A stretch of 64,000 bases of DNA from assembly GCF_000377945.1 (NCBI RefSeq), contig NZ_KB898932.1:1-64000 (forward strand), in the 5' to 3' direction. The notes beneath the pieces were generated by a model. It was not told the origin of the DNA. It ran no database searches and worked only from the letters and a program-made list of their open reading frames with translations. The translations under genes and the position numbers were made by a program. This document shows positions 16,459-25,020 of this stretch, piece after piece (within the stretch, counting starts at the first letter, position 1; each line of letters opens with the position of its first letter). This stretch comes from Thioalkalivibrio sulfidiphilus. Lineage in GTDB: Bacteria; Pseudomonadota; Gammaproteobacteria; Ectothiorhodospirales; Ectothiorhodospiraceae.

Positions 16459-16784
16459 GAGGAAGGCTCTAGAGGCAAGTGGGCAGAGACAAGATACAAG
16501 TGTTGGGGGGTGAGGTGTTAGGCGGGAGACGGGAGGCGAAAAAAACGGTGTCCTCTCACGGAGCCACCGGTTTTTAGACCAATAAGATTTTCCCTGCGCC
16601 CCCGCGCCTCCGCGAGAGGATTGGTTTATTGCAACCCAGCAAACCAAAGGCATGATGTTCTCGCGGAGGCGCAGGGGCGCAGAGAAAGTCATTTGTTCCA
16701 AAACCCCGTGCCCCCGTGGCTCCGTGAGAGGACAGAGTTTTCATCCGCCTGCGGGACTTCATGGAAACCGAACCCCCCAACCAC
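16459..16784. repeat. Duplicated leader copy 2 plus repeat element copy 3
   Basis: 16459-16565 repeats the leader of the first thioredoxin-like gene. 16555-16740 is a third member of the family at 6575 and 8959 (CTCTCACGGAGCCACCGG, GATGTTCTCGCGGAGGCGC, CCCCGTGGCTCCGTGAGAGG). No gene is supported between 16459 and 16866. Confidence 0.7.
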
Positions 16785-16785
16785 A

Positions 16786-16802
16786 TTCAGGCCGCGTTCA
16801 GG
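16786..16802 (+). promoter_or_regulatory. Candidate response-regulator box, TTCAGG-N5-TTCAGG
   Basis: Two TTCAGG half-sites spaced 11 bp start to start, the layout of OmpR/PhoB-family binding sites. The site lies 65 bp before the start of the His-rich secreted protein. An identical arrangement precedes the next gene, and an OmpR-family regulator is encoded 1.4 kb downstream. Assignment to that regulator is inference. Confidence 0.45.
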
Positions 16803-16866
16803 GCGGCGGGGATAGCCTGACGGCGACACTCGAGGGCATGTGCCCGCAACCGTAAGGAGAGCCGTC

Positions 16867-17214
16867 ATGAACAAGAAGCATCTGATCCGTCTGGGCGCCG
16901 GTGTCGTGGGTGCCGCGCTGCTGCTGCCGGGGCTGGCCATGGCCGGTCCCTATGGACATACCACGACCACCACGGTGACTACCGTGACCTACGGCGGCAG
17001 CCATTTCCGTCCGGGTCCGCCGCCCCATGCGCCGGCCCATGGCTATCGCGGCAAGCACAAGCACAAGCATCATCACCGGGCGCCGGTTTATCCCGTGTAC
17101 CACCACACCCCGGTTCATCGGCCGCCGGTCTACCGCGCGCCCACGGTGATCTATCACGAGCCGGTGCCGCGCAACACCCTGGACTTCACCATCCGCTACC
17201 GCACCCAGTACTGA
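16867..17214 (+). CDS. Secreted His-rich protein of unknown function
   Basis: 115 residues. A signal peptide (residues 1-26, cleavage after AMA) is followed by a Thr-rich patch and a His/Lys/Pro/Tyr-rich body, including GKHKHKHHHR and repeated H-P-V/PPVYR motifs. No known domain was recognised. The composition suggests periplasmic binding of metal or cell-envelope polymers. A strong AAGGAGAG ribosome-binding site precedes the ATG. It lies first in a row with the glycine-zipper protein, PepSY protein and two-component genes, and is probably part of their regulon. Confidence 0.75.
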   Translation: MNKKHLIRLGAGVVGAALLLPGLAMAGPYGHTTTTTVTTVTYGGSHFRPGPPPHAPAHGYRGKHKHKHHHRAPVYPVYHHTPVHRPPVYRAPTVIYHEPVPRNTLDFTIRYRTQY

Positions 17215-17225
17215 ACGCTGGCGGA

Positions 17226-17267
17226 TTCAGGCCGTGTTCAGGCTGCCCGAGGCAACCTGAACACGGC
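17226..17267 (+). promoter_or_regulatory. TTCAGG-N5-TTCAGG box within a 12-bp inverted repeat
   Basis: 17226-17242 repeats the TTCAGG-N5-TTCAGG pattern of 16786-16802, 51 bp before the next start codon. The second half-site is inside a perfect inverted repeat, GCCGTGTTCAGG pairing with CCTGAACACGGC across 13 bp. There is no T-tract after it, so an operator is more likely than a terminator, but an attenuating hairpin is possible. Confidence 0.45.
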
Positions 17268-17292
17268 AAAGAACCCTCAAGGAGATGCCGTC

Positions 17293-17826
17293 ATGAAAAC
17301 CCGATATGCAGCGATTCCCCTGGCACTGGCCGCGCTGACCACCGGCGCGGCCCAGGCCTTCGACCGCCCCGGCGGCGTGTTCTACGACCAGGCCCGGGTG
17401 GTGGACGTGCGCCCGGTGAAGGAGCTCGTGCGGGTGGCCGCGCCCGCCCAGGAATGCTGGACCCAGCCGGTACGCCATGTGCAGCAGACCGGCCCGAGCA
17501 CCGGTGCCTACACCCTCTCCGGCGCCATGATCGGCGGCGTGCTGGGCAACCAGATCGGCAAGGGCGACAGCCGCAATGCGGCCACCGTGGTGGGCGGCAT
17601 GGCCGGCGCCGTGATCGGCAACAGCATGGCCCAGAGCCGCCAGCAGACCCGGGTCTACACCACCCAGGAGCAGCAGTGCCAGATCGTGGAGCGCTTCTAC
17701 GAGGAAGAGCGCCACGTGGGCTACCGGGTGACCTACCGTTACCAGGGCCAGGAGTACACCCGCACCATGCCCTACGATCCGGGCCGGACGGTGCGCGTGC
17801 GCGTGACCGTCGATCCCATCGACTGA
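17293..17826 (+). CDS. Glycine-zipper 2TM domain outer-membrane protein
   Basis: 177 residues with a signal peptide (1-22, TGAAQA) and a glycine-zipper hairpin SGAMIGGVLGNQIGKGDSRNAATVVGGMAGAVIGN at residues about 76-110, the Rick_17kDa/2TM type that inserts in the outer membrane. The C-terminal part (VGYRVTYRYQGQEYTRTMPYDPG) is typical of these envelope-stress proteins. It is probably an outer-membrane integrity or stress factor. An AAGGAG site precedes the ATG. It shares an upstream TTCAGG box with its neighbour. Confidence 0.85.
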   Translation: MKTRYAAIPLALAALTTGAAQAFDRPGGVFYDQARVVDVRPVKELVRVAAPAQECWTQPVRHVQQTGPSTGAYTLSGAMIGGVLGNQIGKGDSRNAATVVGGMAGAVIGNSMAQSRQQTRVYTTQEQQCQIVERFYEEERHVGYRVTYRYQGQEYTRTMPYDPGRTVRVRVTVDPID

Positions 17827-17866
17827 AGCCCTTTCCCCGGAGCCGCGAGGCGGTACACTTGAGTCC

Positions 17867-18241
17867 ATGAACACCCGTGTCTCTTCATCGCTTCGCGGCC
17901 TCGGCCGAGCACTGGTCCTGAGCCTTGGCCTGGTCATGTCCGTGCAGGCCGCCCCGTGGCCGGACAAGCTCGCCGCCGGGCCGATCAGCGAGCCCCAGGC
18001 CGCGGTGACCCTGGTGCCGGATGCGGCTGCGCCTTATCCGACCTACCGGCTGGCCCAGGCCAATGGCCAGGTCTCTCTCAACCAGGCCGTGGCCCAGGTG
18101 CAGCGTCGCACCGGCGGGCGGGTGCTGTCCGCCGAGACCCAGCAACACAACGGCACCACGGTGCACGTGATCCGGGTGCTGGTGGACAACCAGCGGGTGC
18201 GCACCATCCGGGTGGACGCCGAGACCGGGGAATGGCTGTGA
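17867..18241 (+). CDS. PepSY domain periplasmic protein
   Basis: 124 residues: a signal peptide (cleavage near VQAAP, residue 29), a linker, then a PepSY fold at residues 70-124 (VSLNQAVAQVQRRTGGRVLSAETQ ... VRTIRVDAETGEWL). PepSY proteins are thought to inhibit periplasmic peptidases or bind small ligands. They often precede PhoP/QseB-type two-component genes, as here (16 bp upstream of the regulator), and may modulate the sensor. Confidence 0.85.
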   Translation: MNTRVSSSLRGLGRALVLSLGLVMSVQAAPWPDKLAAGPISEPQAAVTLVPDAAAPYPTYRLAQANGQVSLNQAVAQVQRRTGGRVLSAETQQHNGTTVHVIRVLVDNQRVRTIRVDAETGEWL

Positions 18242-18257
18242 AGCGGAGAACCAGGCC

Positions 18258-18938
18258 ATGCGTGTAGTCGTGATCGAGGACGAGGCGCCCCTGCGCGAGC
18301 AGTTGCGTACCCGCCTGGAGGCGGAGGGCTGGATGGTGGACACCAGCGCCGACGGCGAGGACGGGCTGTTCCAGCTCACGGAATATCCCGCCGACGTGGC
18401 GGTGGTGGACCTGGGCCTGCCGCGCCTGCCGGGGCTGGAGGTGATCCGCCGCCTGCGTGCCGGGGGCGGCAAGGTGCCGGTGCTGATCCTCACCGCCCGC
18501 AGTCAGTGGCAGGAGAAGGTGCAGGGCCTGGAGGCCGGCGCGGATGACTACCTGGCCAAGCCCTTCCACATGGAGGAACTGGTCGCGCGCATCCGGGCCC
18601 TGGCGCGGCGCGCCGCCGGCAGCGCCGACGGGCGCCTGGCCCTGGGGCCGCTGGTGCTGGATACCGCCGCCCAGGCGGTGAGCCGCAATGGCGAACCGGT
18701 CTCGCTGACCACCTTCGAATACCGGGTGCTGGAATACCTGGCCCGCCACGCCGGGCAGGTGGTCTCCAAGCAGACCCTGACCGACTATCTCTATGCCCAC
18801 GACGACGACCGGGACAGCAACGTGCTAGAGGTGCTCATCGGCCGGCTGCGCAAGAAGCTGGACCCGGACGGCAGCCTGACCCCCATCGAGACCCTGCGCG
18901 GCCGGGGCTACCGGCTCACCCTGACCCCGGACACCTGA
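18258..18938 (+). CDS. OmpR-family response regulator (PhoP/QseB-like)
   Basis: 226 residues: receiver domain with acidic pocket E8-D9, phosphoacceptor D51 (VVDLGLP) and K101-like LAKPFH, then a winged-helix DNA-binding domain (TTFEYRVLEYLARHAGQVVSKQTL, VLIGRLRKKL, RGRGYRL). It should bind direct repeats about 11 bp apart. Its stop overlaps the sensor kinase start by one base. The TTCAGG boxes upstream of the two secreted protein genes are its likely targets. Confidence 0.93.
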   Translation: MRVVVIEDEAPLREQLRTRLEAEGWMVDTSADGEDGLFQLTEYPADVAVVDLGLPRLPGLEVIRRLRAGGGKVPVLILTARSQWQEKVQGLEAGADDYLAKPFHMEELVARIRALARRAAGSADGRLALGPLVLDTAAQAVSRNGEPVSLTTFEYRVLEYLARHAGQVVSKQTLTDYLYAHDDDRDSNVLEVLIGRLRKKLDPDGSLTPIETLRGRGYRLTLTPDT

Positions 18939-20227
18939 TGCCCCGGGGCCGCCTCAACTCCCTGAGCCTGCGGGTGGGGCTGATCGCCGCCGTGGTGGTG
19001 GCGGTGTTCGCCGGCCTCACCGCGCTCGCCCTGGAGCGGGCCTTCCGGGACAGCGCCGCCCAGGCCCTGGACGAGCGCCTGCACGCCCAGCTGTATCTGC
19101 TCATGGGGGTCACCGAGGTGGATCCCGGCGGGCGTGTCATCCTCCCGGAGCGCCTGCCCGAGGCGCGCCTGATGCTGCCGGAGTCCGGGCTGGTGGCGGA
19201 GATCCGCACCCCGGCCGGCGAGCGCCTGTGGATCTCGCCTTCGGCCCTGGGCCGTGACCCGGACCGCGGCGCCCTGCCCTTCACCGTCAACCTGACCGTG
19301 AACTGGGAGCTGGGGGAACGCCTCTACCCCCTGGAGTTTCGCATCCTGGAGGACCGCCGTGCCTTCGAGGCCCAACTCTCGGAATACCGCCAGAGCCTCT
19401 GGGGCGCCCTGGCGGCCCTGGCGGTGCTGCTGCTGGCGGCCCAGGGCGTTGCCCTGTCCCAGGGCCTCAAGCCGCTGAGGCAGGTGGCCCGGGAACTGCG
19501 CGCCGTGGAGCGGGGCGAACAGCCCGGCCTGGAGGGCCGCTACCCCGTGGAGCTGAAGGGCCTGACCGACAACCTCAACGCCCTGATCCACCACGAGCGG
19601 GCCCAGCTGGCCCGCTACCGGGACGCCCTGTCCAACCTGGCCCACAGCCTCAAGACCCCGCTGGCGGTGCTGCGCGGCACCCTGGACACCCGGGACCCGG
19701 ACCGTGATCAGGCCCTGGAGCAGCTGGAGCGCATGGAACGCATCGTCGCCTACCAGCTGCAGCGGGCCGCCACCTCGGGTCGCACGGTGTTGAGCGCGCC
19801 CATCCCCGTGGCGCCCCTGGTGCAGCGCCTGGGTTCGACGCTCGGCAAGGTCTATCCGGAACGGGACGTGCAGTTCGAGATGGACGTGCCGTCCAGCCTT
19901 CAGTTTCGCGGCAACGAGGGCGACCTGATGGAGTTGCTGGGCAACCTGATGGACAACGCCTGGAAGCATGGCGGCAGTCGGGTGCGGGTCATCGCCGGCC
20001 AGACCGGCGAGGGCCTGGCACTGTCCGTCTGCGACGACGGCCCCGGCATCCCCCCCGAGGAGGTGCCCACCATCCTCACCCGGGGCGGGCGCCTGGACGA
20101 GCAGGTCCCCGGCCAGGGCATCGGCCTGGCGGTGGTGGCCGATATCGTCGTCGCCTACGAGGGCCGTATCGAGATTGACCGCAGCCCCCTGGGCGGGGCG
20201 CAGGTGAGGGTGGTGCTGCCGGGGTGA
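18938..20227 (+). CDS. Sensor histidine kinase (PhoQ-like)
   Basis: 429 residues. Two membrane helices (residues 12-32 and 154-174) flank a periplasmic sensor domain of about 120 residues. A HAMP-like linker leads to a DHp helix with H236 (NLAHSLKTPLAVL) and an ATPase domain (N box DNAWKHGG, G1 DDGPGIP, G2 GQGIGLAVV). Kinases of this type sense divalent cations, low pH or envelope damage. It is coupled to the regulator gene upstream. Confidence 0.92.
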   Translation: MPRGRLNSLSLRVGLIAAVVVAVFAGLTALALERAFRDSAAQALDERLHAQLYLLMGVTEVDPGGRVILPERLPEARLMLPESGLVAEIRTPAGERLWISPSALGRDPDRGALPFTVNLTVNWELGERLYPLEFRILEDRRAFEAQLSEYRQSLWGALAALAVLLLAAQGVALSQGLKPLRQVARELRAVERGEQPGLEGRYPVELKGLTDNLNALIHHERAQLARYRDALSNLAHSLKTPLAVLRGTLDTRDPDRDQALEQLERMERIVAYQLQRAATSGRTVLSAPIPVAPLVQRLGSTLGKVYPERDVQFEMDVPSSLQFRGNEGDLMELLGNLMDNAWKHGGSRVRVIAGQTGEGLALSVCDDGPGIPPEEVPTILTRGGRLDEQVPGQGIGLAVVADIVVAYEGRIEIDRSPLGGAQVRVVLPG

Positions 20228-20236
20228 GGCGAAGAA

Positions 20237-20376
20237 ATATTCAAAATTCAAGATTCAAAATTCAAAGGGGGGATGGCGCCCGGTTTTCCTTTGAATTTTG
20301 AATGTTGAATTCTCCCCAAAAGTTCTAAACTCCTACTCCCTGCCCCACTTCCCAATTCACCCTTCCCACTTCTTAA
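20237..20376. repeat. Simple-sequence inverted repeats (ATTCAAAATTCAA and CCCACTTC types)
   Basis: 20239-20268 holds runs of ATTCAAAATTCAAG and 20288-20311 the complementary TTTGAATTTTGAATG. Directly after it, 20333-20376 contains one arm of the CACTTCCCAATTCAC family seen in full at 31885-32040 and 56483-56612. It lies between the sensor kinase and the next gene. Confidence 0.65.
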
Positions 20377-20382
20377 GTCGCC

Positions 20383-20748
20383 GTGTCCCTCGCCCCCGTC
20401 CAGTTCACCGCCCTGCCGCCGCCGGTCATCCGCAGCGATCCGGAATCCACCTGGCCGGTGCCCGTGCGCGGCGAGGCGGAGCGCGCCGGCGCCGAATCGA
20501 TCCGTCGCCCGGTGCCGTCCTCGGACTCGGCGCGCACCGAGGAGGAACGCCGCGACCGCCAGGAACGGGAGATGCTGGGACGCCTGCGGGTGGCCCTGGC
20601 CGAACCACAGGAGCAGCGCCAGAGCAACGTGATGCGTCGGGGAAGCCACGGCAGTCCCTACCGCGCCCCGGCCGATCTCCTGGAGCAGCGGATCAGCGAG
20701 ATGCTCGGGCAGACCGGAGGTGTGAGGCGGCTGGATGAAAGTGCTTGA
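20383..20748 (+). CDS. Hypothetical 121-aa protein
   Basis: 121 residues from a GTG start immediately after a repeat. It is highly charged and predicted to be mostly disordered or helical: Pro-rich to residue 30, then Arg/Glu-rich (RTEEERRDRQEREMLGRLRVAL) to the end. No signal peptide and no known domain. Codon use looks coding, but homology was not recognised and the start is uncertain. Confidence 0.5.
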   Translation: MSLAPVQFTALPPPVIRSDPESTWPVPVRGEAERAGAESIRRPVPSSDSARTEEERRDRQEREMLGRLRVALAEPQEQRQSNVMRRGSHGSPYRAPADLLEQRISEMLGQTGGVRRLDESA

Positions 20749-20749
20749 G

Positions 20750-20862
20750 GGCAGTGGCAAGTCTCAAGTGGCTAGTGGCAAGTAGAGCCCCCTCACCCTC
20801 AGGGAGAGGGTCGGGGTGAGGGTGGTGTTCCTCGCCACTTGAGACTTGCCACTAGCCACTGT
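20750..20862. repeat. Inverted repeat of AGTGGCAAGT units with inner CCCTCACCCTC hairpin
   Basis: The outer arms AGTGGCAAGTCTCAAGTGGC / GCCACTTGAGACTTGCCACT (20755-20775 and 20836-20856) enclose an inner palindrome CCTCACCCTCAGGGAGAGGG/TCGGGGTGAGG. It lies between two convergent genes and could serve as a bidirectional terminator. Confidence 0.65.
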
Positions 20863-20870
20863 CGATCGCG

Positions 20871-21170
20871 CTACGCGCGACCGACGTTCACATCCGTCGG
20901 CGAATGGTAGTAATCGCTGTCCTGGGCGAGCTGTTCCACCAGGCGCTTGAGTTCCGCCACCCGTAGGTCGGCGGTGGCGAAGGCACTGCAGTCCTCGCAC
21001 ATGGGGTCGCCGCAGGGTTGGCGGCTGTAGAGCCAGTAGTGCACGGCGCCGGCCAGCAGGCCGTCGGCGATGTCCCAGGGGTGGTTGTCGGGGGTGTCGG
21101 CCGCCAGCCGGTTGGCCAGTTCCACGGTTTCGGTGGCGGCGGTCTGGTAGGCGTCATCTGGATCAATCAT
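20871..21170 (-). CDS. Conserved-looking hypothetical protein with CxxxxCxxC
   Basis: 99 residues from MIDPDDAYQ. It is acidic and soluble. A cysteine cluster CGDPMCEDCSAF sits at residues about 54-65 and could bind a metal, and the WDIADGLLAGAVHYWLYSRQP segment looks conserved. No family was recognised. Its product ends in the repeat region (DVNVGRA). It lies about 50 bp downstream of the phosphodiesterase-like gene on the same strand. Confidence 0.6.
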   Translation of the reverse strand: MIDPDDAYQTAATETVELANRLAADTPDNHPWDIADGLLAGAVHYWLYSRQPCGDPMCEDCSAFATADLRVAELKRLVEQLAQDSDYYHSPTDVNVGRA

Positions 21171-21217
21171 GGCTGCGGACCTCATGCGTAAGGCCCCGAT
21201 TTTATCACGGGTACGGC

Positions 21218-22426
21218 TCAGACCCGCGCCATCACCAGCGGCACCAGGCGTTCCGCCTCGCTGAGCCCGCCGTGCACCGCCACCATTCGAGGCGGGCGCT
21301 TCTCTCCGGGTACCCGGTCGAAGATCATCCAGCCGTCATGCATGAACAGGGCAAAGTCGCCCACCCGCCCGGCCAGGGCCGGGTGGACGGGGCCGGGCCC
21401 GAACCAGCCGTTCTCCAGCAGCACCCGGCTGTCCACCAGGCTCAGGCAGTGGCCGAGTTCCGCGATGACGCGCTCAGCGAATGCCGCCCTGGCCTCGGGG
21501 CGCACGTAGGCGAAGGCCACCCGGGGTTCGCCGCACAAGGGGCGGCTCAGACAGGCGGCGATCTCCGGGTGCCGGGTCAGGTCCACGCGCCGGGGCGCGT
21601 CGATCATGCCGTGGTCGGCGGTGAGCAGCACCAGGGTGTCGCTGCCGGCCAGACCCTCCAACAACCGGGCGAAGCCCGCGTCCAGCTCCGCCAGGTGGGC
21701 GCGCAGCTCGGCGCTGTCGGCGCCATGCTCATGACCCAGGTGGTCCAGTTCTGGCCAGTAGGCGTAGACAAAGCCGGGTGCGTCCAGCACGGCCCGGCGG
21801 GTCTGTCGGAAGAAGCCGGCCAGGTCCTTGTAGACATAGCCCCGGGCATCGCCGCTGATGCTGCGATTGAACGGCGAGTTGGCGATCCGTGCCGGGCTCA
21901 CGCTGGCGGTGGGCACGGACAGGCGCGCGAACAGGGGATCGAGGCCCAGCAGTTCCCGGGGTGTGACGGCGAGATCCCCGTAGCCCGGGCCCTCGCCCCG
22001 GGGCAGGCCCGGCAGCACGGCCATGACCTGGTCCAGGGCCTCGATGTAGGTGAACCAGCCGGTCAGTCCGTGCCGTGCGGGCGGCTGGCCGGTGAGGTAG
22101 GTGGTGATGCCCGCCGCCGTGGTGGTGGGAAAGACCGAGGAGAGGGCCCTCACCCGGTGGGCACGCAGGTTCGGGTACAGGCCGGGGTCGGCGAGCATGG
22201 CATCGCCCAGCCCGTCCACCACCAGCAGCAGCACACGCCGGTGCAGGGCGACCGACTCGGGCGGCAGGCCGTTGAGGGGCGGCAAGGCGTTGTGCGGCGC
22301 GCGATCCCCCAGCCCCAGGGCGAGGCTCTGCATCAGGTTGGCGATGCCTTCGCCGGTGTAGTCCGGCGGGGACCATCCGGGCTGAAGGTCCGCGAAACCT
22401 GTGGGGTTGTCATGGGCCTGTGCCAT
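21218..22426 (-). CDS. Alkaline-phosphatase-superfamily phosphodiesterase/nucleotide pyrophosphatase
   Basis: 402 residues of the type I phosphodiesterase/nucleotide pyrophosphatase family. Metal-binding and nucleophile motifs are in place: VVDGLGD (metal Asp), SVFPTTTAAGITTYLTG (nucleophile Thr), YWPELDHLGHEHG (metal Asp/His) and LLTADHGMID (metal Asp-His). No signal peptide is evident, so it is probably cytoplasmic. The substrate (nucleotide, phospholipid or phosphonate) cannot be told. It is divergent from the GGDEF/EAL gene. Confidence 0.85.
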   Translation of the reverse strand: MAQAHDNPTGFADLQPGWSPPDYTGEGIANLMQSLALGLGDRAPHNALPPLNGLPPESVALHRRVLLLVVDGLGDAMLADPGLYPNLRAHRVRALSSVFPTTTAAGITTYLTGQPPARHGLTGWFTYIEALDQVMAVLPGLPRGEGPGYGDLAVTPRELLGLDPLFARLSVPTASVSPARIANSPFNRSISGDARGYVYKDLAGFFRQTRRAVLDAPGFVYAYWPELDHLGHEHGADSAELRAHLAELDAGFARLLEGLAGSDTLVLLTADHGMIDAPRRVDLTRHPEIAACLSRPLCGEPRVAFAYVRPEARAAFAERVIAELGHCLSLVDSRVLLENGWFGPGPVHPALAGRVGDFALFMHDGWMIFDRVPGEKRPPRMVAVHGGLSEAERLVPLVMARV

Positions 22427-22593
22427 TTTGGGGAGCGTAACCCGATGCGAGGCGTTCCGTCATGGGAACAGGGCCGCCGATCCCATTGAATGAGCGTCTG
22501 TCGGACTTTATTCGCGTAGACTCGGTCAGAAAGGGGTCATGGGGCGGGCTGTGTGGAAGACGTCCCTGGCCACTCACTCACCCAAAGGCTTCC

Positions 22594-25020
22594 ATGCCCG
22601 CCAGCAACGACAACCTGCGCTTCCGGCTGATCTTCGAACAGGCCCTGGACCCCATGATCCTGGTCGACCGCCATGGCGGCATCGTCGAGGCCAATCGCAG
22701 TGCCTGCGCCAGCCTGGGCTACAGCCACGAGGAGCTGGTGGGCGGACTGCACGTCACCGATTTTGACCTGAACGCCACCCGCGAGGATGTGGAGCGGGTG
22801 CACGGCAATCCGGAGCGGTATCTGCCCGCCAGCTTCCAGAGTACCTACCGTCGCAAGGACGGCAGCACCTTCCCGGCGGAGGTGCACCTCAACGCCGTCT
22901 GGGTGGAGGATCAGGTCCAGGTCTTTGCCACCTTCCTGGACATCAGTGAGCGCCTGGCCGCGGAGCGCACCCTGCGCGAGCGGGAACACCAGCTGCGTAC
23001 CGCCATCACCAGCGCGCCCATGGTGCTGTTTTCCCTGGACCGGCACGGTACCTTCACCCTCTCCGAGGGCAAGGGTCTGGAGGGCCTGGGGCTTGCCCCC
23101 GGGCAGGCGGTGGGCATGAACGCCCTGGAGATGTACGGGACCTACCCGGAGGTGGCCGAGGGGCTGCGGCGGGCCCTGTCGGGCGAGCCTGTGCAGCTGG
23201 AAAGCCGGGTGGAGGGGCGCTGCTTTCTGCACCACTGGCAGCCCGTGCCGGATGAGGCGGCGGGCGGCTGGGGTGTGCTGGGGGTCTCCTATGACATCAC
23301 CGCCCAGCGCCTCGCCGAGCAGGCGCTCAGCGGCGAGCGCGACAGGCTGTTCACCACCCTGGAGTCCATCGCCGACGGCGTGATCACCGCCGACGTGGCC
23401 GGTCGGGTGGCCTACATGAACCCGGTGGCGGAACAGCTCACCGGCTTCACCCTGAGCCAGGCCCGCGGCCGTCCCATGGAGGAGATCCTGCGGGTGGAGG
23501 ACCTGGAGACCGGTGAACTGATGCCCGATCCCGTGGAACGTTGTTTCAACGGTGGCAGCCCGGTGGTGTTCAGCGAGGAGAGCCGGCTGCGCCGACCGGA
23601 CGGCGAGAGCTACGCCGTGCGCCTGACGGTCTCGCCCCTGCGGGACGGGGAGGACGGCATCAGCGGCGCGGTGCTGGTGCTGCATGACTTCAGCATGCTC
23701 TGGGACATGGCCCGGCAGCTGAGTCACCAGGCCCGTCATGACGCCCTCACCGGCCTGATCAACCGGCGCGAGTTCGAGGAACGGGTGCGCGAGGCCCTGG
23801 AGAGCGCCCGGCGCAGCGGTCGCTCCCACGCCCTCTGCTACATCGATCTCGACCAGTTCAAGGTGGTCAACGACACCTGCGGGCACGTGGCCGGCGACGA
23901 GCTGCTGCGCCAGCTGGCCGCCGCCCTGCCCCGCCACATCCGCGACACCGATACCCTGGCCCGCCTGGGCGGTGACGAGTTCGGCCTGCTGCTGGAAAAC
24001 TGCCCCCTGGACCGCGCCCTGAGCATTTGTCACCAGCTGCTGGCGGAGGTGGCCGAGCTGCGTTTCATGTGGGAGGGACGGCGTTTCGACGTGGGCATGA
24101 GCATCGGTCTGGTGTCCATCGACGGGACCAGCGCCTCCCTCTCGGAGGTGCTGAGCGAGGCGGATTCAGCCTGCTACGTGGCCAAGGAACAGGGCCGCAA
24201 CCGGGTCTACGTCTCCCGCCCCGGTGACCAGGCCCTGAAGACCCGCTACGGCGAGATGGAATGGCTGGGCCGCATCCGCGAGGCCATGGAGGAGGAACGC
24301 TTCGAGCTCTTCTGCCAGCCGATCCGGCCGATCTCCGGGGAGGGCGTGTCCCACTTCGAGATCCTGCTGCGGCTCAAGGCCGAGGACGGTAGCCTGGTGG
24401 AGCCGGGGGCGTTCATCCCGGCGGCGGAACGCTATAACCTCATGCCCCAGGTGGATCGGCATGTGATCCGCTCGGTGTTTGCCATGCTGGCGGATTCGGA
24501 CTTCGCCCTGAAGCAGCATGCCATCGTGGGCATCAACCTCTCCGGCCAGTCCCTGGGCCAGGAGGATCTGCTCGACTTCGTCACCGAGGCACTGCAGTAC
24601 TATGGCATGCCGGCGCACCGCTTCTGTTTCGAGATCACCGAGACCGCGGCCATCGCCAATCTCTCCAGTGCCGCCGGTTTCATCCGCGAACTGCGCGACA
24701 TGGGCTGCGCCTTCGCCCTGGATGATTTCGGCAGCGGACTGTCCTCGTTCAACTATCTCAAGCACATGCCCGTGGACTACCTGAAGATCGACGGCAGCTT
24801 CGTGCAGGACGTGCTGACCGACCCGGTGGATGCCGCCATGGTCGGCGCCATTCACCGCATCGGCCGCGTGCTGGGGGTCAAGACCATCGCGGAATTCGTG
24901 GAATCCGAAGCGGTGCTCGAACACCTGCGCGAGATCGGCGTGGACTACGCCCAGGGCTATGGCATCGGCCGGCCGACGTCTTTCAGAACGTGCGGCCTGT
25001 TTCAAACTGGCCGGGATTAA
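22594..25020 (+). CDS. PAS-PAS-PAS-GGDEF-EAL cyclic-di-GMP protein
   Basis: 808 residues from MPASNDNLRF; 44 further codons upstream look non-coding. Three PAS domains (about 8-125, 130-250, 258-375) lead to a GGDEF domain with intact RLGGDEF near 457 and an RDTD inhibitory site five residues before it, then an EAL domain with EILLR at 589, DDFGSG and KIDGSF. Both activities could be present: diguanylate cyclase with product inhibition, and phosphodiesterase (EAL is EIL, a common active variant). No membrane helix, so it senses a cytoplasmic cue. The gene is monocistronic. Confidence 0.92.
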   Translation: MPASNDNLRFRLIFEQALDPMILVDRHGGIVEANRSACASLGYSHEELVGGLHVTDFDLNATREDVERVHGNPERYLPASFQSTYRRKDGSTFPAEVHLNAVWVEDQVQVFATFLDISERLAAERTLREREHQLRTAITSAPMVLFSLDRHGTFTLSEGKGLEGLGLAPGQAVGMNALEMYGTYPEVAEGLRRALSGEPVQLESRVEGRCFLHHWQPVPDEAAGGWGVLGVSYDITAQRLAEQALSGERDRLFTTLESIADGVITADVAGRVAYMNPVAEQLTGFTLSQARGRPMEEILRVEDLETGELMPDPVERCFNGGSPVVFSEESRLRRPDGESYAVRLTVSPLRDGEDGISGAVLVLHDFSMLWDMARQLSHQARHDALTGLINRREFEERVREALESARRSGRSHALCYIDLDQFKVVNDTCGHVAGDELLRQLAAALPRHIRDTDTLARLGGDEFGLLLENCPLDRALSICHQLLAEVAELRFMWEGRRFDVGMSIGLVSIDGTSASLSEVLSEADSACYVAKEQGRNRVYVSRPGDQALKTRYGEMEWLGRIREAMEEERFELFCQPIRPISGEGVSHFEILLRLKAEDGSLVEPGAFIPAAERYNLMPQVDRHVIRSVFAMLADSDFALKQHAIVGINLSGQSLGQEDLLDFVTEALQYYGMPAHRFCFEITETAAIANLSSAAGFIRELRDMGCAFALDDFGSGLSSFNYLKHMPVDYLKIDGSFVQDVLTDPVDAAMVGAIHRIGRVLGVKTIAEFVESEAVLEHLREIGVDYAQGYGIGRPTSFRTCGLFQTGRD

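Noticed and set aside
22427-22593. N-terminal extension of the GGDEF/EAL protein
   Set aside because: The added residues show no conservation pattern and the region contains a degenerate repeat half-site; the first PAS domain starts after the later ATG.
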